Counted from the first letter of the stretch, positions 53,258 to 63,434 are shown. The stretch: DNA of 64,000 nucleotides from Acerihabitans sp035013185 (GCF_035013185.1 NZ_JAYGJO010000009.1:106495-170494), one strand, 5' to 3'. Made by a program: numbers and translations. Notes: generated by a model not told the origin, from the letters alone.

Positions 53258-54292
53258 TCATCTGCGCCGGGCCAACGCAATACCGGCTCCCACCAATCCC
53301 CCCATGGCACCCCATAAAATAAGCAGAAATACCCGGCGAGGCTTGTCGCGTTTTACTGGCGCTTCGGGTGTTCTTAAATAACGGTAAGTCTGGAAACTGT
53401 GTTGTAAACTTGGCCCCACATTCAGCGTGGCCAACATAGCCCGATTCTGCTCGTACTCCACATCAAAATCAGGGCCCGCGGCCTCTAATGCCGCCAGCCG
53501 TGCCTGTAACAACGGCTCACCAAGCAAAAATAATCCTGACGAGGGCAATTGCTCCGCCGGCAGGTTAGTTTGACTATGGCTGATGCCCCGCTGCTTGGCA
53601 ATATCCATCGCCTGCCGTAGCGCGTTTTGATCACGTTGATAAACCGCATTGGCCACCGCCATTTGGCGTTTGACCTGAGCTTTCAGGGAAATGGTGCGCG
53701 CGGCCCAAGCGCCGGTTATATCTTCATTCAGATTGTTGTCCGCACGCTGATTGGCGAACACCACATAGCTACGCAACAGTTGGTTGGCGTCCTGCGCCGT
53801 TTCAGCCACCAACTGGATCTGATCCGGCAGTTTTTTGGCATCATCGCGTGAGCTGAACTTGATGTCGGCGATCAGTTCCTCTAGCAGCACCGCATCGGCA
53901 TGAGCATCACCTTCTTTGCGCGAGATGTAGTATTCGCTGGTTTGCCAAAACTCCCGCCGCGTGTCATAAGCGGCCAGTTGGCGAATAAATTCCTGATAGG
54001 CCTCATCCCCAATGGACGGCATATCCGAAGTGGGCAACGCGGTATTTTTTATATCCAGGTTATGCAGGAACTGCTGTTGCGAAAAGTAGCTGCCCAGTAG
54101 ATTTACCGTGGGCTTATCGGTGATCGCCGTGGCGGTCCACTCTTGCTTAACCACAAAGGAATAGGCCAGCGCAATCAGGGCAAAAAACAGCGCCATGCCG
54201 ATGATCCACAGCTTACCCCGCCAAAAAGCGCCCAAAAGCCCCTTGAGATCGAGCTCATTATCCAGCCCGGATGGTTGGGAATCTGCCGTCAT
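53258..54292 (-). CDS. wzzE: ECA chain-length regulator WzzE
   Basis: Polysaccharide co-polymerase that sets ECA chain length, 344 aa. Two transmembrane helices, about residues 28-50 (LWIIGMALFFALIALAYSFV) and 320-338 (FLLILWGAMGGLVGAGIAL), frame a large periplasmic helical domain. N-terminal DLKGLLGAFWRGKLWI and the proline-rich region before the second helix (TPEAPVKRDKPRR) are family hallmarks. Starts in an ATGA overlap with wecA; 103 bp before wecB. Confidence 0.96.
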   Translation of the reverse strand: MTADSQPSGLDNELDLKGLLGAFWRGKLWIIGMALFFALIALAYSFVVKQEWTATAITDKPTVNLLGSYFSQQQFLHNLDIKNTALPTSDMPSIGDEAYQEFIRQLAAYDTRREFWQTSEYYISRKEGDAHADAVLLEELIADIKFSSRDDAKKLPDQIQLVAETAQDANQLLRSYVVFANQRADNNLNEDITGAWAARTISLKAQVKRQMAVANAVYQRDQNALRQAMDIAKQRGISHSQTNLPAEQLPSSGLFLLGEPLLQARLAALEAAGPDFDVEYEQNRAMLATLNVGPSLQHSFQTYRYLRTPEAPVKRDKPRRVFLLILWGAMGGLVGAGIALARRR

Positions 54293-55398
54293 TTGTGCCC
54301 CGCGTTACGGTGAATGGGTAAATTTTTATTGCCGAACCGCCGCTTGGTTCGTTTCACAAACCGCGCTACCCGCCAGGCACATTTAAGAACGTAGCCGTAG
54401 AGTAAGAACACCACGATGAACAACGCCAGCATTACCGAATCAGGCCAAACAAACCATCGCTCGCCCGCTACGCCGAATGCCGCCAGCAAGGCAGCGGTAA
54501 CAGTAATAATAACAAAGGCTTGTCGAGGACTAAAGCCAGCGCGCATGATCAGATGATGGATGTGTTGACGGTCGGGAGAGAAGGGGCTCATGCCTTTACG
54601 CATACGGCGGTACATGATGGCAATCATATCCATCAAAGGGATAGCGATGATCCACAAACCGGTAACCGGGTTCATCGGATGACCATTGCCTTGGGTACTT
54701 TGCAGGATAATCCAGATAATGCTAAAGCCGATCATGGTGCTGCCAGCATCACCCATGAACACTTTATAGTGCCGGCCAAACAGGCCAAGATTAAGCAGAA
54801 TGTAGGGCAAAATGGCGGCAATCATGGCAAAACACCACAAACCCAGGCTGGGGTTGTGATCCAGACACATCAATATGCCCATGGCGCCTAGAGAAACGCA
54901 GGATAAACCGCCCAGTAAGCCATCAATGCCGTCAACCATGTTAAACGCATTGATTGCCGCCCAGACAGCAAACAGGGTTATCGGATAACCAAACGGACCG
55001 AGTACCATTTCCCAAGGACCAAATATAAAGCCCAGGCTGTTGATGTACAAACCACCGAAATACATCATCGCAATAGCGACCAGGGCTTGGATCCCGGCCC
55101 GCAACTTAACGCTGATATCGAAGCGATCGTCCAACGCCCCCGTCAGCACCAGGATCCCGGAGCACAGCAAATACAGCCCGATATGGGGCACAAAGTGATC
55201 GGTGTAAACGAAGGTGAAGCAGATCCCCGCGTAGATGGAGATACCGCCCACCAACGGAATCTGACCTTGGTGACGTTTACGATAATTGGGTTTATCCACC
55301 AAGCCTATTTTCTTGGCAACTTTTCGGGAGAGGAACAAAAAGACCATCGAAAATAAAAAAATGGCAATAAAATCAGTACTCATATTGAGTAAGTTCAC
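54289..55398 (-). CDS. wecA: Undecaprenyl-phosphate GlcNAc-1-phosphate transferase WecA
   Basis: Starts ECA (and often O-antigen) synthesis by forming undecaprenyl-PP-GlcNAc at the inner membrane. 369 aa (E. coli 367), about eleven helices. Shows DKPNYRKRHQG, the Mg-binding pair Asp90/Asp91 (ALDDRFD), NAFNMVDGIDGL, VFMGDAGS and the HIHHLIMRAGF loop. The start codon is GTG (CAC at 55396-55398 on plus), as in E. coli. First gene of the ECA operon, about 280 bp after rho. Confidence 0.98.
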   Translation of the reverse strand: MNLLNMSTDFIAIFLFSMVFLFLSRKVAKKIGLVDKPNYRKRHQGQIPLVGGISIYAGICFTFVYTDHFVPHIGLYLLCSGILVLTGALDDRFDISVKLRAGIQALVAIAMMYFGGLYINSLGFIFGPWEMVLGPFGYPITLFAVWAAINAFNMVDGIDGLLGGLSCVSLGAMGILMCLDHNPSLGLWCFAMIAAILPYILLNLGLFGRHYKVFMGDAGSTMIGFSIIWIILQSTQGNGHPMNPVTGLWIIAIPLMDMIAIMYRRMRKGMSPFSPDRQHIHHLIMRAGFSPRQAFVIITVTAALLAAFGVAGERWFVWPDSVMLALFIVVFLLYGYVLKCAWRVARFVKRTKRRFGNKNLPIHRNAGHK

Positions 55399-55630
55399 AA
55401 TAGAAAGTTCTCTGCATCCATCAGGCTGTTTGACGCGTTAAAGTCGTAAACGCATCTCACTTTCCGCATCAATCGTCACTGGATTTCGTGACACTGAAAA
55501 TACTGGCTTTGTCACCGGTTCGGACCACCCGAATCTCCGTCAGGTGAATTGAAGCAAAAAGACTGTTTTCGGCCAATCCTCTATTTCCAAGGCAAAGCCA
55601 AGAATATCTGACTATCGTAGCATCAGAAAC
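55399..55630. other. rho-wecA intergenic region
   Basis: About 230 bp between the rho terminator and wecA; it should carry the ECA operon promoter. I could not fix -35/-10 elements. No gene seen. Confidence 0.5.
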
Positions 55631-55658
55631 AAAAAACGCCACGTCTTGACGTGGCGTT
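55631..55658 (-). terminator. Intrinsic terminator of rho
   Basis: Eleven-base arms AACGCCACGTC (55635-55645) and GACGTGGCGTT (55648-55658) with loop TT; on the minus strand followed by a T6 run. About 20 bp after the rho stop. Confidence 0.93.
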
Positions 55659-55675
55659 ACCCGAGTTTTTGTCGA

Positions 55676-56935
55676 TTAAGAGCGTTTCATCATATCGAAA
55701 AACTCGTCGTTAGTTTTAGTCATTGCCAATTTGTTCATCAAGAATTCCATCGCGTCGGTTTCACCCATCGGATGGATGATCTTACGCAGGATCCACATTT
55801 TCTGCAGTTCTTCCTGGGTGGTCAGCAACTCTTCCTTACGGGTACCTGAGCGATTGTAGTCAATAGCCGGGAATACGCGTTTCTCAGCGATTTTACGCGA
55901 GAGGTGCAGTTCCATATTGCCGGTACCTTTGAATTCCTCGTAAATAACCTCATCCATCTTTGAACCGGTGTCAACTAACGCAGTGGCGATAATGGTCAGG
56001 CTGCCGCCCTCTTCCATATTACGTGCCGCGCCGAAGAAACGTTTCGGACGATGGAGGGCATTGGCGTCCACACCACCGGTCAATACTTTACCGGAAGCCG
56101 GAACCACGGTGTTGTAAGCACGGGCCAAACGGGTAATGGAGTCCAACAAGATGATCACATCTTTTTTATGTTCGACCAGCCGTTTTGCTTTCTCGATCAC
56201 CATTTCGGCAACCTGCACATGCCTAGATGCCGGCTCATCGAAGGTGGACGCGATCACTTCGCCTTTTACCAGGCGCTGCATTTCGGTCACTTCTTCAGGG
56301 CGTTCATCGATCAGCAACACCATCAAAACGCAGTCGGGATGATTATAGGCGATGCTCTGCGCGATATTTTGCAGCAGCATGGTCTTACCAGCCTTCGGCG
56401 GCGCCACGATCAAGCCGCGCTGGCCGCGGCCGATGGGGGCGGCCAGATCCAATACCCGTGCGGTCAAATCTTCCGTCGAACCATTACCACGTTCCATACG
56501 CAACCGAGAGTTGGCATGCAGCGGGGTTAAGTTTTCAAACAGAATTTTGTTACGGGCATTCTCAGGCTTGTCATAGTTAACTTCGTTAACTTTCAATAGC
56601 GCAAAGTAGCGTTCACCTTCTTTAGGCGGACGGATCTTACCGGCGATGGTATCCCCGGTGCGGAGATTGAAACGACGGATTTGGCTGGGGGAAACATAAA
56701 TATCATCGGGACCGGCGAGGTACGAACTGTCCCCAGAGCGGAGAAAACCGAATCCATCCTGTAAAATTTCCAACACGCCATCGCCAAAGATATCCTCACC
56801 ACTTTTGGCATGCTGCTTTAAAATGGCGAAGATAATATCCTGCTTGCGCATACGGGCCAGATTTTCCAGCCCCATACTTTCGCCGAGAGTAACTAGCTCA
56901 GAAACCGGCGTATTTTTTAATTCGGTAAGGTTCAT
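55676..56935 (-). CDS. rho: Transcription termination factor Rho
   Basis: Hexameric RNA helicase that ends transcription at C-rich untranslated RNA. 419 aa, identical in length to E. coli. N-terminal helical domain and OB-fold RNA-binding site (DGFGFLRS at about 60-67; SYLAGPDDIYVSPSQIRRF). Walker A APPKAGKT (178-185), then VLLIDERPEEVTEM, the Q-loop and the SKMDEVIYEEFKGTGN R-loop region. Preceded by a conserved leader. No unusual insertions. Confidence 0.99.
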   Translation of the reverse strand: MNLTELKNTPVSELVTLGESMGLENLARMRKQDIIFAILKQHAKSGEDIFGDGVLEILQDGFGFLRSGDSSYLAGPDDIYVSPSQIRRFNLRTGDTIAGKIRPPKEGERYFALLKVNEVNYDKPENARNKILFENLTPLHANSRLRMERGNGSTEDLTARVLDLAAPIGRGQRGLIVAPPKAGKTMLLQNIAQSIAYNHPDCVLMVLLIDERPEEVTEMQRLVKGEVIASTFDEPASRHVQVAEMVIEKAKRLVEHKKDVIILLDSITRLARAYNTVVPASGKVLTGGVDANALHRPKRFFGAARNMEEGGSLTIIATALVDTGSKMDEVIYEEFKGTGNMELHLSRKIAEKRVFPAIDYNRSGTRKEELLTTQEELQKMWILRKIIHPMGETDAMEFLMNKLAMTKTNDEFFDMMKRS

Positions 56936-57150
56936 AATGGTGGGTTCTTAAACTCGGGGTAAATCTCGAACTATTTTTGTGAATGGGTATGGCAGCGTAT
57001 AATCGTGCCTGTCTAACGGCATTTAATCCCAGTACATCCCGTTTGGGCTGATGATGATGAACAGCTAATCATGCAAAATGAATACAAGAAGACTGAAGAT
57101 TGAGAGCGCCTAAAAACGGATCAATTCAAATCCAGATTGCCTGAACACTT
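56936..57150 (-). promoter_or_regulatory. rho leader (autoregulatory attenuation region)
   Basis: The ~75 bases before the rho ATG (TGCCATACCCATTCAC, GTTCGAGATTTACCCC, GTTTAAGAAC) closely match the E. coli rho leader in which Rho prematurely terminates its own transcript. The rest of the gap to trxA diverges. Confidence 0.75.
57013..57072 (-). CDS. Possible rho leader peptide
   Basis: A 19-codon frame (MISCSSSSAQTGCTGIKCR) lies where E. coli has rhoL (33 aa). Both are Ser- and Cys-containing, but there is no clear alignment and no good ribosome site. A weak suggestion only. Confidence 0.25.
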   Translation of the reverse strand: MISCSSSSAQTGCTGIKCR

Positions 57151-57337
57151 TGCTTGATCACGTTAGTTCTTTTCTGCAACGGGACTCGGGCAAAGAGCAA
57201 AGCTCAGATTCAAACTACAGGTAAGATCTAAATGCAGTGGATCTAAACTTAGCATGGTTCTTGGCGGGCGTCTAGCGGTCAATACGAGAAAAAATACCGA
57301 ACCGCCAGAGCCCAGCAGGGATAACCCGTTTTGATGA

Positions 57338-57664
57338 TTACAAATTCTTATTGAGGAACTCTTTCAGCTGACTTCTGGACAGTGCGCCAACCTTGGTCGC
57401 AACCACTTCGCCGTCTTTGAACAACAGCAGGGTTGGGATGCCGCGAATACCATATTTAGGCGCGGTGGCCGGGTTTTCATCAATGTTAAGCTTGGCGATA
57501 GTCAGTTTACCTTCGAATTCATCAGCGATTTCAGTCAGGATCGGTGCAATCATTTTACACGGACCACACCACTCCGCCCAGAAATCAACCAGGAACAATC
57601 CCTTGGCTTGCAACACGTCCTTTTCGAAGCTGTCGTCGCTTACGTGAATAATTTTATCGCTCAT
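57338..57664 (-). CDS. trxA: Thioredoxin 1
   Basis: Cytoplasmic disulfide reductase, 108 aa (E. coli 109). Active site WCGPC with Cys33 and Cys36, buried Asp27 (VDFWAEW) and cis-Pro in GIRGIPTLLLF. Located upstream of rho and divergent from rhlB, as in E. coli. Confidence 0.99.
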   Translation of the reverse strand: MSDKIIHVSDDSFEKDVLQAKGLFLVDFWAEWCGPCKMIAPILTEIADEFEGKLTIAKLNIDENPATAPKYGIRGIPTLLLFKDGEVVATKVGALSRSQLKEFLNKNL

Positions 57665-57782
57665 GTTCTACTCCACAGGATTATCTTTACCCGACTGGTT
57701 TAAGGTTAACCATCGCCCAGTTGACTTTATTTCACTGGATACGCTTTCGTAATGCAATAGTTAACTGTTATTCTACCACACT

Positions 57783-59087
57783 ATGAGCAAAACACACTTA
57801 ACCGAAAAGAAGTTTTCCGACTTCGCCCTGCATCCGCTGATTGTTGAATCTCTTGAAAAACAAGGATTTAATAACTGCACGCCTATTCAGGCGCTGACAT
57901 TACCCATCACACTCGCTGGGAAAGATGTCGCGGGACAGGCGCAAACCGGTACCGGAAAGACGCTGGCATTCCTTGCTGCCACGTTTAATCATTTACTTAT
58001 CCAGCCTGCCAACGAGCAGCGCCAAATCAATCAGCCACGTGCACTGATCATGGCGCCCACCCGTGAATTGGCCGTGCAGATCCACTCCGACGCTGAACCA
58101 TTAGCCCAGGCAACCGGCCTGAAAATGGGCCTGGCCTACGGTGGAGATGGCTACGACAAGCAATTGAAAGTATTGGAATCAGGCGTAGATATTCTGGTGG
58201 GTACCACCGGTCGTTTGATCGATTATGCCAAACAGAATTATATCAATATGGGCGCGATTCAGGTCGTCGTGCTGGACGAAGCCGACCGTATGTTTGACCT
58301 CGGTTTCATCAAAGATATTCGCTGGCTATTCCGGCGTATGCCCGCCGTTGAACTACGTTTGAATATGCTGTTCTCCGCCACGTTATCTTATCGGGTCCGG
58401 GAACTGGCGTTTGAGCATATGAACAACGCTGAGTATGTAGAAGTCGAGCCATTGCAAAAAACCGGCTATCGCATCCAGGAAGAGCTGTTTTATCCTTCCA
58501 ATGAAGAAAAAATGCGCCTGCTGCAAACCTTGATTGAGGAAGAATGGCCGGATCGCAGCATCATTTTCGCGAATACCAAGCACCGGTGTGAGGATATCTG
58601 GGGCCATCTGGCGGCAGACGGACATCGCGTCGGGCTGCTGACCGGTGACGTTTCCCAGAAAAGGCGCCTACGCATCCTGGAAGATTTTACCCAAGGCACG
58701 CTGGACATCCTGGTCGCAACCGATGTTGCTGCCCGCGGTCTGCATATCCCGTTGGTGACCCATGTCTTCAACTACGATTTGCCCGATGACTGTGAAGATT
58801 ATGTACACCGTATCGGTCGCACCGGACGCGCCGGCGAAAGCGGCAGTTCCATCAGCTTGGCCTGTGAAGAATATGCATTGAACCTTACCGCGATTGAAAG
58901 CTATATTGGCCATCAAATTCCTGTAAGTAAGTATAATAGCGACGCGTTGCTTACCGATCTGCCCGCGCCGAAACGGCTCACCCGTGCCCGTCCGGGCAGT
59001 GGCCCGCGTCGGCATTCGGCATCCCGTCGGGGCGGTGCTGGCAGTACGGGCGCTGCGCCACGTCATAACCGTAAACGTCCGAGCTAA
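57783..59087 (+). CDS. rhlB: DEAD-box RNA helicase RhlB
   Basis: RNA helicase of the RNA degradosome, 434 aa (E. coli 421). Q-motif CTPIQALTLP (33-42), Walker A AQTGTGKT (53-60), DEAD box at 165-168 (VLDEADRMFD), SAT (LFSATLS), and HRIGRTGRAG. A basic Gly/Ser/Arg C-terminal tail (about 400-434) is slightly longer than in E. coli. Divergent from trxA; gppA follows after 5 bp. Confidence 0.98.
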   Translation: MSKTHLTEKKFSDFALHPLIVESLEKQGFNNCTPIQALTLPITLAGKDVAGQAQTGTGKTLAFLAATFNHLLIQPANEQRQINQPRALIMAPTRELAVQIHSDAEPLAQATGLKMGLAYGGDGYDKQLKVLESGVDILVGTTGRLIDYAKQNYINMGAIQVVVLDEADRMFDLGFIKDIRWLFRRMPAVELRLNMLFSATLSYRVRELAFEHMNNAEYVEVEPLQKTGYRIQEELFYPSNEEKMRLLQTLIEEEWPDRSIIFANTKHRCEDIWGHLAADGHRVGLLTGDVSQKRRLRILEDFTQGTLDILVATDVAARGLHIPLVTHVFNYDLPDDCEDYVHRIGRTGRAGESGSSISLACEEYALNLTAIESYIGHQIPVSKYNSDALLTDLPAPKRLTRARPGSGPRRHSASRRGGAGSTGAAPRHNRKRPS

Positions 59088-59092
59088 TCGAT

Positions 59093-60586
59093 ATGCAAAG
59101 TTGCGCCTCACTTTATGCCGCCATTGATTTAGGCTCCAACAGCTTCCATATGTTAGTGGCGCGTGAGGTTGCAGATACCAGCCAAACCCTGACGCGAATC
59201 AAGCGTAAAGTTCGCCTGGCTGCGGGGCTGACCGCTGACAACCAGTTGACGCCTGAAGCGATGCAGCGTGGCTGGCAATGTCTTCGGCTGTTCGCTGAGC
59301 ATTTACAGGATATTCCACCGCAACATATCCGTGTCGTCGCCACCGCCACGCTGCGCATTGCCACCAACGCCGACGTGTTCCTGCTCACCGCGAGGGAGAT
59401 CCTTGGATGCCCGGTACAGGTTATCAGCGGCGAAGAGGAAGCCAGGCTCATTTATCAAGGCGTGGCGCATACCACTGGCGGATCCGATGAGCGTCTGGTG
59501 GTGGATATTGGCGGCGGCAGCACCGAATTGGTGGTCGGTCGTGGGGCCAATGCTCTGGAACTGTTCAGCCTGGAGATGGGTTGTGTCACCTGGCTCGATC
59601 GCTGGTTCAAGGATCGCAGCCTGACCAAGGAAAACTTCGAGCAGGCCGAACAGGCCGCGCGAGAGATGATCCGCCCAGTGGTATCCAGGCTTCAGGCCTA
59701 TGGATGGAAGGTGTGCGTGGGCGCTTCAGGTACGGTGCAAGCGCTGCAAGAGATCATGGTTGCCCAGGGCATGGATGAGCAGATCACCTTGAGCAAACTG
59801 CTGCAGCTTAAGCAGCGGGCAATTCAATGCGGTAAGCTTGAAGAACTGGAAATCGAGGGACTCACCCTGGATCGGGCGCTGGTATTTCCCAGTGGGCTGT
59901 CAATTTTACTGGCGGTGTTCCACGAATTGGACATCAAGACCATGACGCTGGCAGGCGGCGCACTGCGTGAGGGCATCATGTACGGTATGCTGGATTTACC
60001 GGTATGCGAGGACGTATGTGAACGCACCCTGCAGAATTTACAGCGCCGTTATTTGCTCGACATCGAACAGGCGCTACGGGTCACCGTCCTGGCTCGACAC
60101 TTTGCTGAACAGGTAGCCGATGTCTGGCAACTCGACGAACGATGTTTGACCCTGTTACAGGGTGCCACGATGATCCATGAAATTGGCCTGAGCATTGATA
60201 TTAAAAACGCCCCACAGCATGCAGCCTATCTGATCCGCCATACTGATTTACCGGGTTTTACCCCGGCTCAGCAAAAGCTTATTGCTATTCTGTTACAAAA
60301 CCAAAGTCATCATATTGATGTACAACAGCTCAGTCAGCAAAACTGCCTACCGCCGCACATGGCGCAGCGCCTGTGCCGATTAATGCGCCTGGCGATTATT
60401 TTTGCCAGCCGGCGTCGCGATGAGACGGTTCCCGAGGTCAAACTCCGGGCGTTAGATGACACACTGCATGTTTTATTACCTGCAGACTGGTTACTGGTGC
60501 ATCCGTTACGAGCCGAATATCTGGAACAAGAAAGCCAGTGGCAAAGTTATGTCCATTGGCCCTTGTTAATTGAAACCGTAAACTGA
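59093..60586 (+). CDS. gppA: Guanosine pentaphosphate phosphohydrolase GppA
   Basis: Converts pppGpp to ppGpp and acts as exopolyphosphatase. 497 aa (E. coli 494), actin/Hsp70-like fold. Phosphate-binding motifs AAIDLGSNSFHMLV and VVDIGGGSTELVVG, catalytic Glu in SGEEEARLIYQGV and C-terminal HD-like helical domain (MIHEIGLSIDI). Co-oriented with rhlB, five bases apart; converges on rep with 8 bp between stops. Confidence 0.98.
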   Translation: MQSCASLYAAIDLGSNSFHMLVAREVADTSQTLTRIKRKVRLAAGLTADNQLTPEAMQRGWQCLRLFAEHLQDIPPQHIRVVATATLRIATNADVFLLTAREILGCPVQVISGEEEARLIYQGVAHTTGGSDERLVVDIGGGSTELVVGRGANALELFSLEMGCVTWLDRWFKDRSLTKENFEQAEQAAREMIRPVVSRLQAYGWKVCVGASGTVQALQEIMVAQGMDEQITLSKLLQLKQRAIQCGKLEELEIEGLTLDRALVFPSGLSILLAVFHELDIKTMTLAGGALREGIMYGMLDLPVCEDVCERTLQNLQRRYLLDIEQALRVTVLARHFAEQVADVWQLDERCLTLLQGATMIHEIGLSIDIKNAPQHAAYLIRHTDLPGFTPAQQKLIAILLQNQSHHIDVQQLSQQNCLPPHMAQRLCRLMRLAIIFASRRRDETVPEVKLRALDDTLHVLLPADWLLVHPLRAEYLEQESQWQSYVHWPLLIETVN

Positions 60587-60594
60587 ATCGGCCC

Positions 60595-62616
60595 TTACTC
60601 GCCCTTCGCTTTCGCCAGTTGGGCCCGAATACTGGCCAAATGACTCTGTCCCCGGGACATGCGATCTTCGGGGCTCACCACTTTACGCACAGTTTCCCAA
60701 GCCAGATCATCTTGCGGCAACTCGAGCAAAAAACGACTCGGCTCCGGCCGGATAACTTCGCCGTACTGACGCCGCTCGCGGCATAAGGTAAAGGTCAGCT
60801 CTTTTTGTGCCCGCGTTATGCCCACATAGGCCAAGCGCCGTTCTTCATCAATATTATTTTCATCAATGCTGCTTTGGTGGGGCAACAGCCCCTCTTCCAT
60901 ACCGACCAGGAATACATAAGGAAACTCCAGCCCTTTGGAGGCATGAAGCGTCATCAATTGCACCTGATCAACTTCCTCGTCATTTTCGCCCCGTTCCATC
61001 ATCTCGCGCAGCGTAAAACGCGTCACCACTTGATCCAACGTCATCGGCTCATCCAGATCCGACCCCACCAGCATTTCCGTCATCCAGGAAAACAGCTGAT
61101 TAACGTTTTTCATCCGCATTTCAGCAGCCTTAGGGCTCGGCGACGTCTCGTACAGCCAGCTTTCATACTCCATACCGTGGATTAAATCGCGCACCGCCTG
61201 CACGGCATCACCGTCGGCCAGCCGGGCAATCTCCGCCATCCACTGGGTGAAATGCACCAGTGACTCCAATCCACGACCAGAGAGGGTTTGAGTCAATCCA
61301 ACATCAAAACTGGCGGCAAACAAGCTCTTATTACGTGTGGTCGCCCATTCGCCCAGTTTCTGCAGCGTGGCAGGACCGATTTCCCGCTTCGGTGTGTTAA
61401 CGATCCGCAAAAAGGCGCTGTCATCGTCCGGATTCGTCAGCACCCGTAAATAACACAATAAATCCTTGATCTCCGGGCGCGCAAAAAACGAGGTACCGCC
61501 CGAAATCCGGTAGGGTATCCGATTTTGCATCAACATTTTTTCAAACAGCCGAGACTGATGGTTGCCCCGATACAGCAGCGCGTAATCGCGATAACGGGTT
61601 TTGCGAATAAAATGATGCGCTATCAGCTCACCCACTACCCGCTCAGCCTCATGATCCTCATTGTTGGCGGTGATCACCTTTAGCACCTCACCATAACCCA
61701 GGTGGGAATACAGCCGTTTCTCAAACAGATGCGGATTATTGGCAATCAGAATATTGGCAGCTTTTAGAATGCGCTCGGTAGAACGGTAGTTTTGCTCCAG
61801 CTTGATCACCCGCAATGCCGGGAAATCCTGCTGCAATAACGCCAGATTTTGCGGACGCGCGCCGCGCCAGGAATAGATCGACTGATCGTCATCACCCACC
61901 ACGGTAAAACGGGCGCGACTGCCCACCAGCATTTTCACCAATTCATACTGACTGGTATTGGTATCCTGGTACTCATCCACTAACAAATAACGCAGACGAT
62001 GTTGCCAACGCTCGCGGACTTCGCTATCACGCTGCAACAGCAAGGTCGGGCGCAGGATCAGATCGTCAAAATCCAACACATTACACGACCGTAAATGGGT
62101 ATCGTACAGTTCATAGCAATGAGCAAAAAGTTTCTCCTGCTCTGAACGTGCCAGTGCTGCCGCCCGGAGAGGATCACACAGATCGTTTTTCCAATTGCCG
62201 ATCGCCGACGCCAATTGTTTCAGCAAATCCTTGTCACCTTCCAGCCACTGCTCCGTCAGATCCTTGAGCAACGCCTGCTGATCGTGCTCGTCAAACAGGG
62301 AAAATTTGGCCTTCATGCCCAGCGCTTTATATTCTCGCTTGATGATCCCCAGCCCCAGGGTATGAAAAGTTGCGATAGTCAGACCACGCGCCTCTTGCCG
62401 CCCCAAGGTTTGCGCCACCCGCTCGCGCATTTCCCGCGACGCCTTGTTGGTAAATGTCACCGCCGCGATATGCCGCGCCTGGTAACCACATTGGCGGATC
62501 AAATGGGCAATTTTATTGGTGATCACCCGCGTTTTACCCGATCCGGCACCCGCCAGCACCAGGCATGGTCCGGTAACAAATTCGACGGCATCTTGCTGGC
62601 TGGGGTTCAGGCGCAT
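60595..62616 (-). CDS. rep: ATP-dependent DNA helicase Rep
   Basis: UvrD/Rep superfamily 1A 3'-5' helicase, accessory motor of the replication fork. 673 aa, same as E. coli when started at 62616 (MRLNPSQQDAVEF); the frame begins five codons earlier. Motif I LAGAGSGKTRV, motif II DEYQDTN, motif III VGDDDQSIYSWRGA, motif IV LEQNYRS, motif V LMTLHASKGLEF and motif VI ERRLAYVGITRAQ are intact, and the PriC/DnaB-interacting C-terminus is present. Confidence 0.98.
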   Translation of the reverse strand: MRLNPSQQDAVEFVTGPCLVLAGAGSGKTRVITNKIAHLIRQCGYQARHIAAVTFTNKASREMRERVAQTLGRQEARGLTIATFHTLGLGIIKREYKALGMKAKFSLFDEHDQQALLKDLTEQWLEGDKDLLKQLASAIGNWKNDLCDPLRAAALARSEQEKLFAHCYELYDTHLRSCNVLDFDDLILRPTLLLQRDSEVRERWQHRLRYLLVDEYQDTNTSQYELVKMLVGSRARFTVVGDDDQSIYSWRGARPQNLALLQQDFPALRVIKLEQNYRSTERILKAANILIANNPHLFEKRLYSHLGYGEVLKVITANNEDHEAERVVGELIAHHFIRKTRYRDYALLYRGNHQSRLFEKMLMQNRIPYRISGGTSFFARPEIKDLLCYLRVLTNPDDDSAFLRIVNTPKREIGPATLQKLGEWATTRNKSLFAASFDVGLTQTLSGRGLESLVHFTQWMAEIARLADGDAVQAVRDLIHGMEYESWLYETSPSPKAAEMRMKNVNQLFSWMTEMLVGSDLDEPMTLDQVVTRFTLREMMERGENDEEVDQVQLMTLHASKGLEFPYVFLVGMEEGLLPHQSSIDENNIDEERRLAYVGITRAQKELTFTLCRERRQYGEVIRPEPSRFLLELPQDDLAWETVRKVVSPEDRMSRGQSHLASIRAQLAKAKGE

Positions 62617-62759
62617 GGTAAATTTCCACAATAACGGTGACAGAGACGACGGGCAAAGTGTACCAGAAAGTGTGGGTCAGTTGCGCGTCTATGCCGTGGG
62701 CTATGAGGTAGGAACTGCCCAGTTTACTTGTCAAGTGGCGCAAGCAGCGTGAATGCCAT
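62617..62759. other. Upstream region of rep
   Basis: 143 bp between rep and the next minus-strand gene. Presumably contains the rep promoter; nothing clear seen. In E. coli ppiC and ilvC lie beyond this point; they are absent. Confidence 0.4.
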
Positions 62760-63116
62760 TTATGGGAGCATCGCATCGAAATACTTCATTTCTTCCTGAT
62801 AGTTTGAAACCAGGCAATTGCCCACTGCGGCCATTTCTGCATCTGTTCCTTTGGAATCTATCGTTTCCAATTGACACTTTTTATCAATCATTACCCGCCA
62901 TGATGTCTTAAGACCAAGAATGAGTGACTTATGTTCTGGATTGTTGCTTATCTGTGCATCAACTGATTTATTTAAATCATCTAATGCTGATTTTACTTCA
63001 CTCGTTACTTTCCCATTAATACTTGCGAGTTGGCTATTTTCCACTTCAGAAAATGCGGCCATGCTTGCCGTGGAATATATAGTGAACAAAAAAAATAAAA
63101 TATACTTAACTTTCAT
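62760..63116 (-). CDS. Secreted LprI-like (DUF1311) small protein
   Basis: 118 aa with signal peptide MKVKYILFFLFTIYSTASMA. The mature helical part contains SWRVMIDKKCQLETIDSKG and NCLVSNYQEEMKYF, the W-x-x-x-x-x-x-C...C pattern of the LprI/DUF1311 family, some of whose members inhibit lysozyme. Two Cys (about 81 and 100) may form a disulfide. AGGAGGGT lies just upstream of the ATG. AT-rich relative to rep, suggesting acquisition. Confidence 0.7.
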   Translation of the reverse strand: MKVKYILFFLFTIYSTASMAAFSEVENSQLASINGKVTSEVKSALDDLNKSVDAQISNNPEHKSLILGLKTSWRVMIDKKCQLETIDSKGTDAEMAAVGNCLVSNYQEEMKYFDAMLP

Positions 63117-63434
63117 AAAGCCTGACCCTCCTTAAAAATCTATCCTGTGGCACGTTCGACCCATATGCATGTAAAGCTGGTACAGTGTCAGCCAGGAAGA
63201 TTCGTCTTTCTCTTCTTGTTTGTACACCGACCTGACCAGCACAAACGTACCGGACTGGCGAAGAGATTGTGTCGGAAGGCACTCAATATTGACGTAATAG
63301 CAGTTAACCCGCCACGCCACCTATGTCCTTAGCGTAGGATATTTTTCGTTTTCCAAACGGACCAAAATATAAGCCGTGGTTGACATATTATATCCTTATA
63401 AATTATTATGATATAAAATAATATTGGCGATGAT
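63117..63434. other. Gene-free stretch
   Basis: About 320 bp. Two short overlapping frames on opposite strands (63132-63332) and one AT-rich hydrophobic minus frame (63329-63529) are open, but none has a ribosome site or a recognisable family. Confidence 0.4.

Noticed and set aside
63132..63332. Two opposing ~60-codon frames after the LprI-like gene
   Set aside because: They are mirror shadows of each other with no ribosome site or family.
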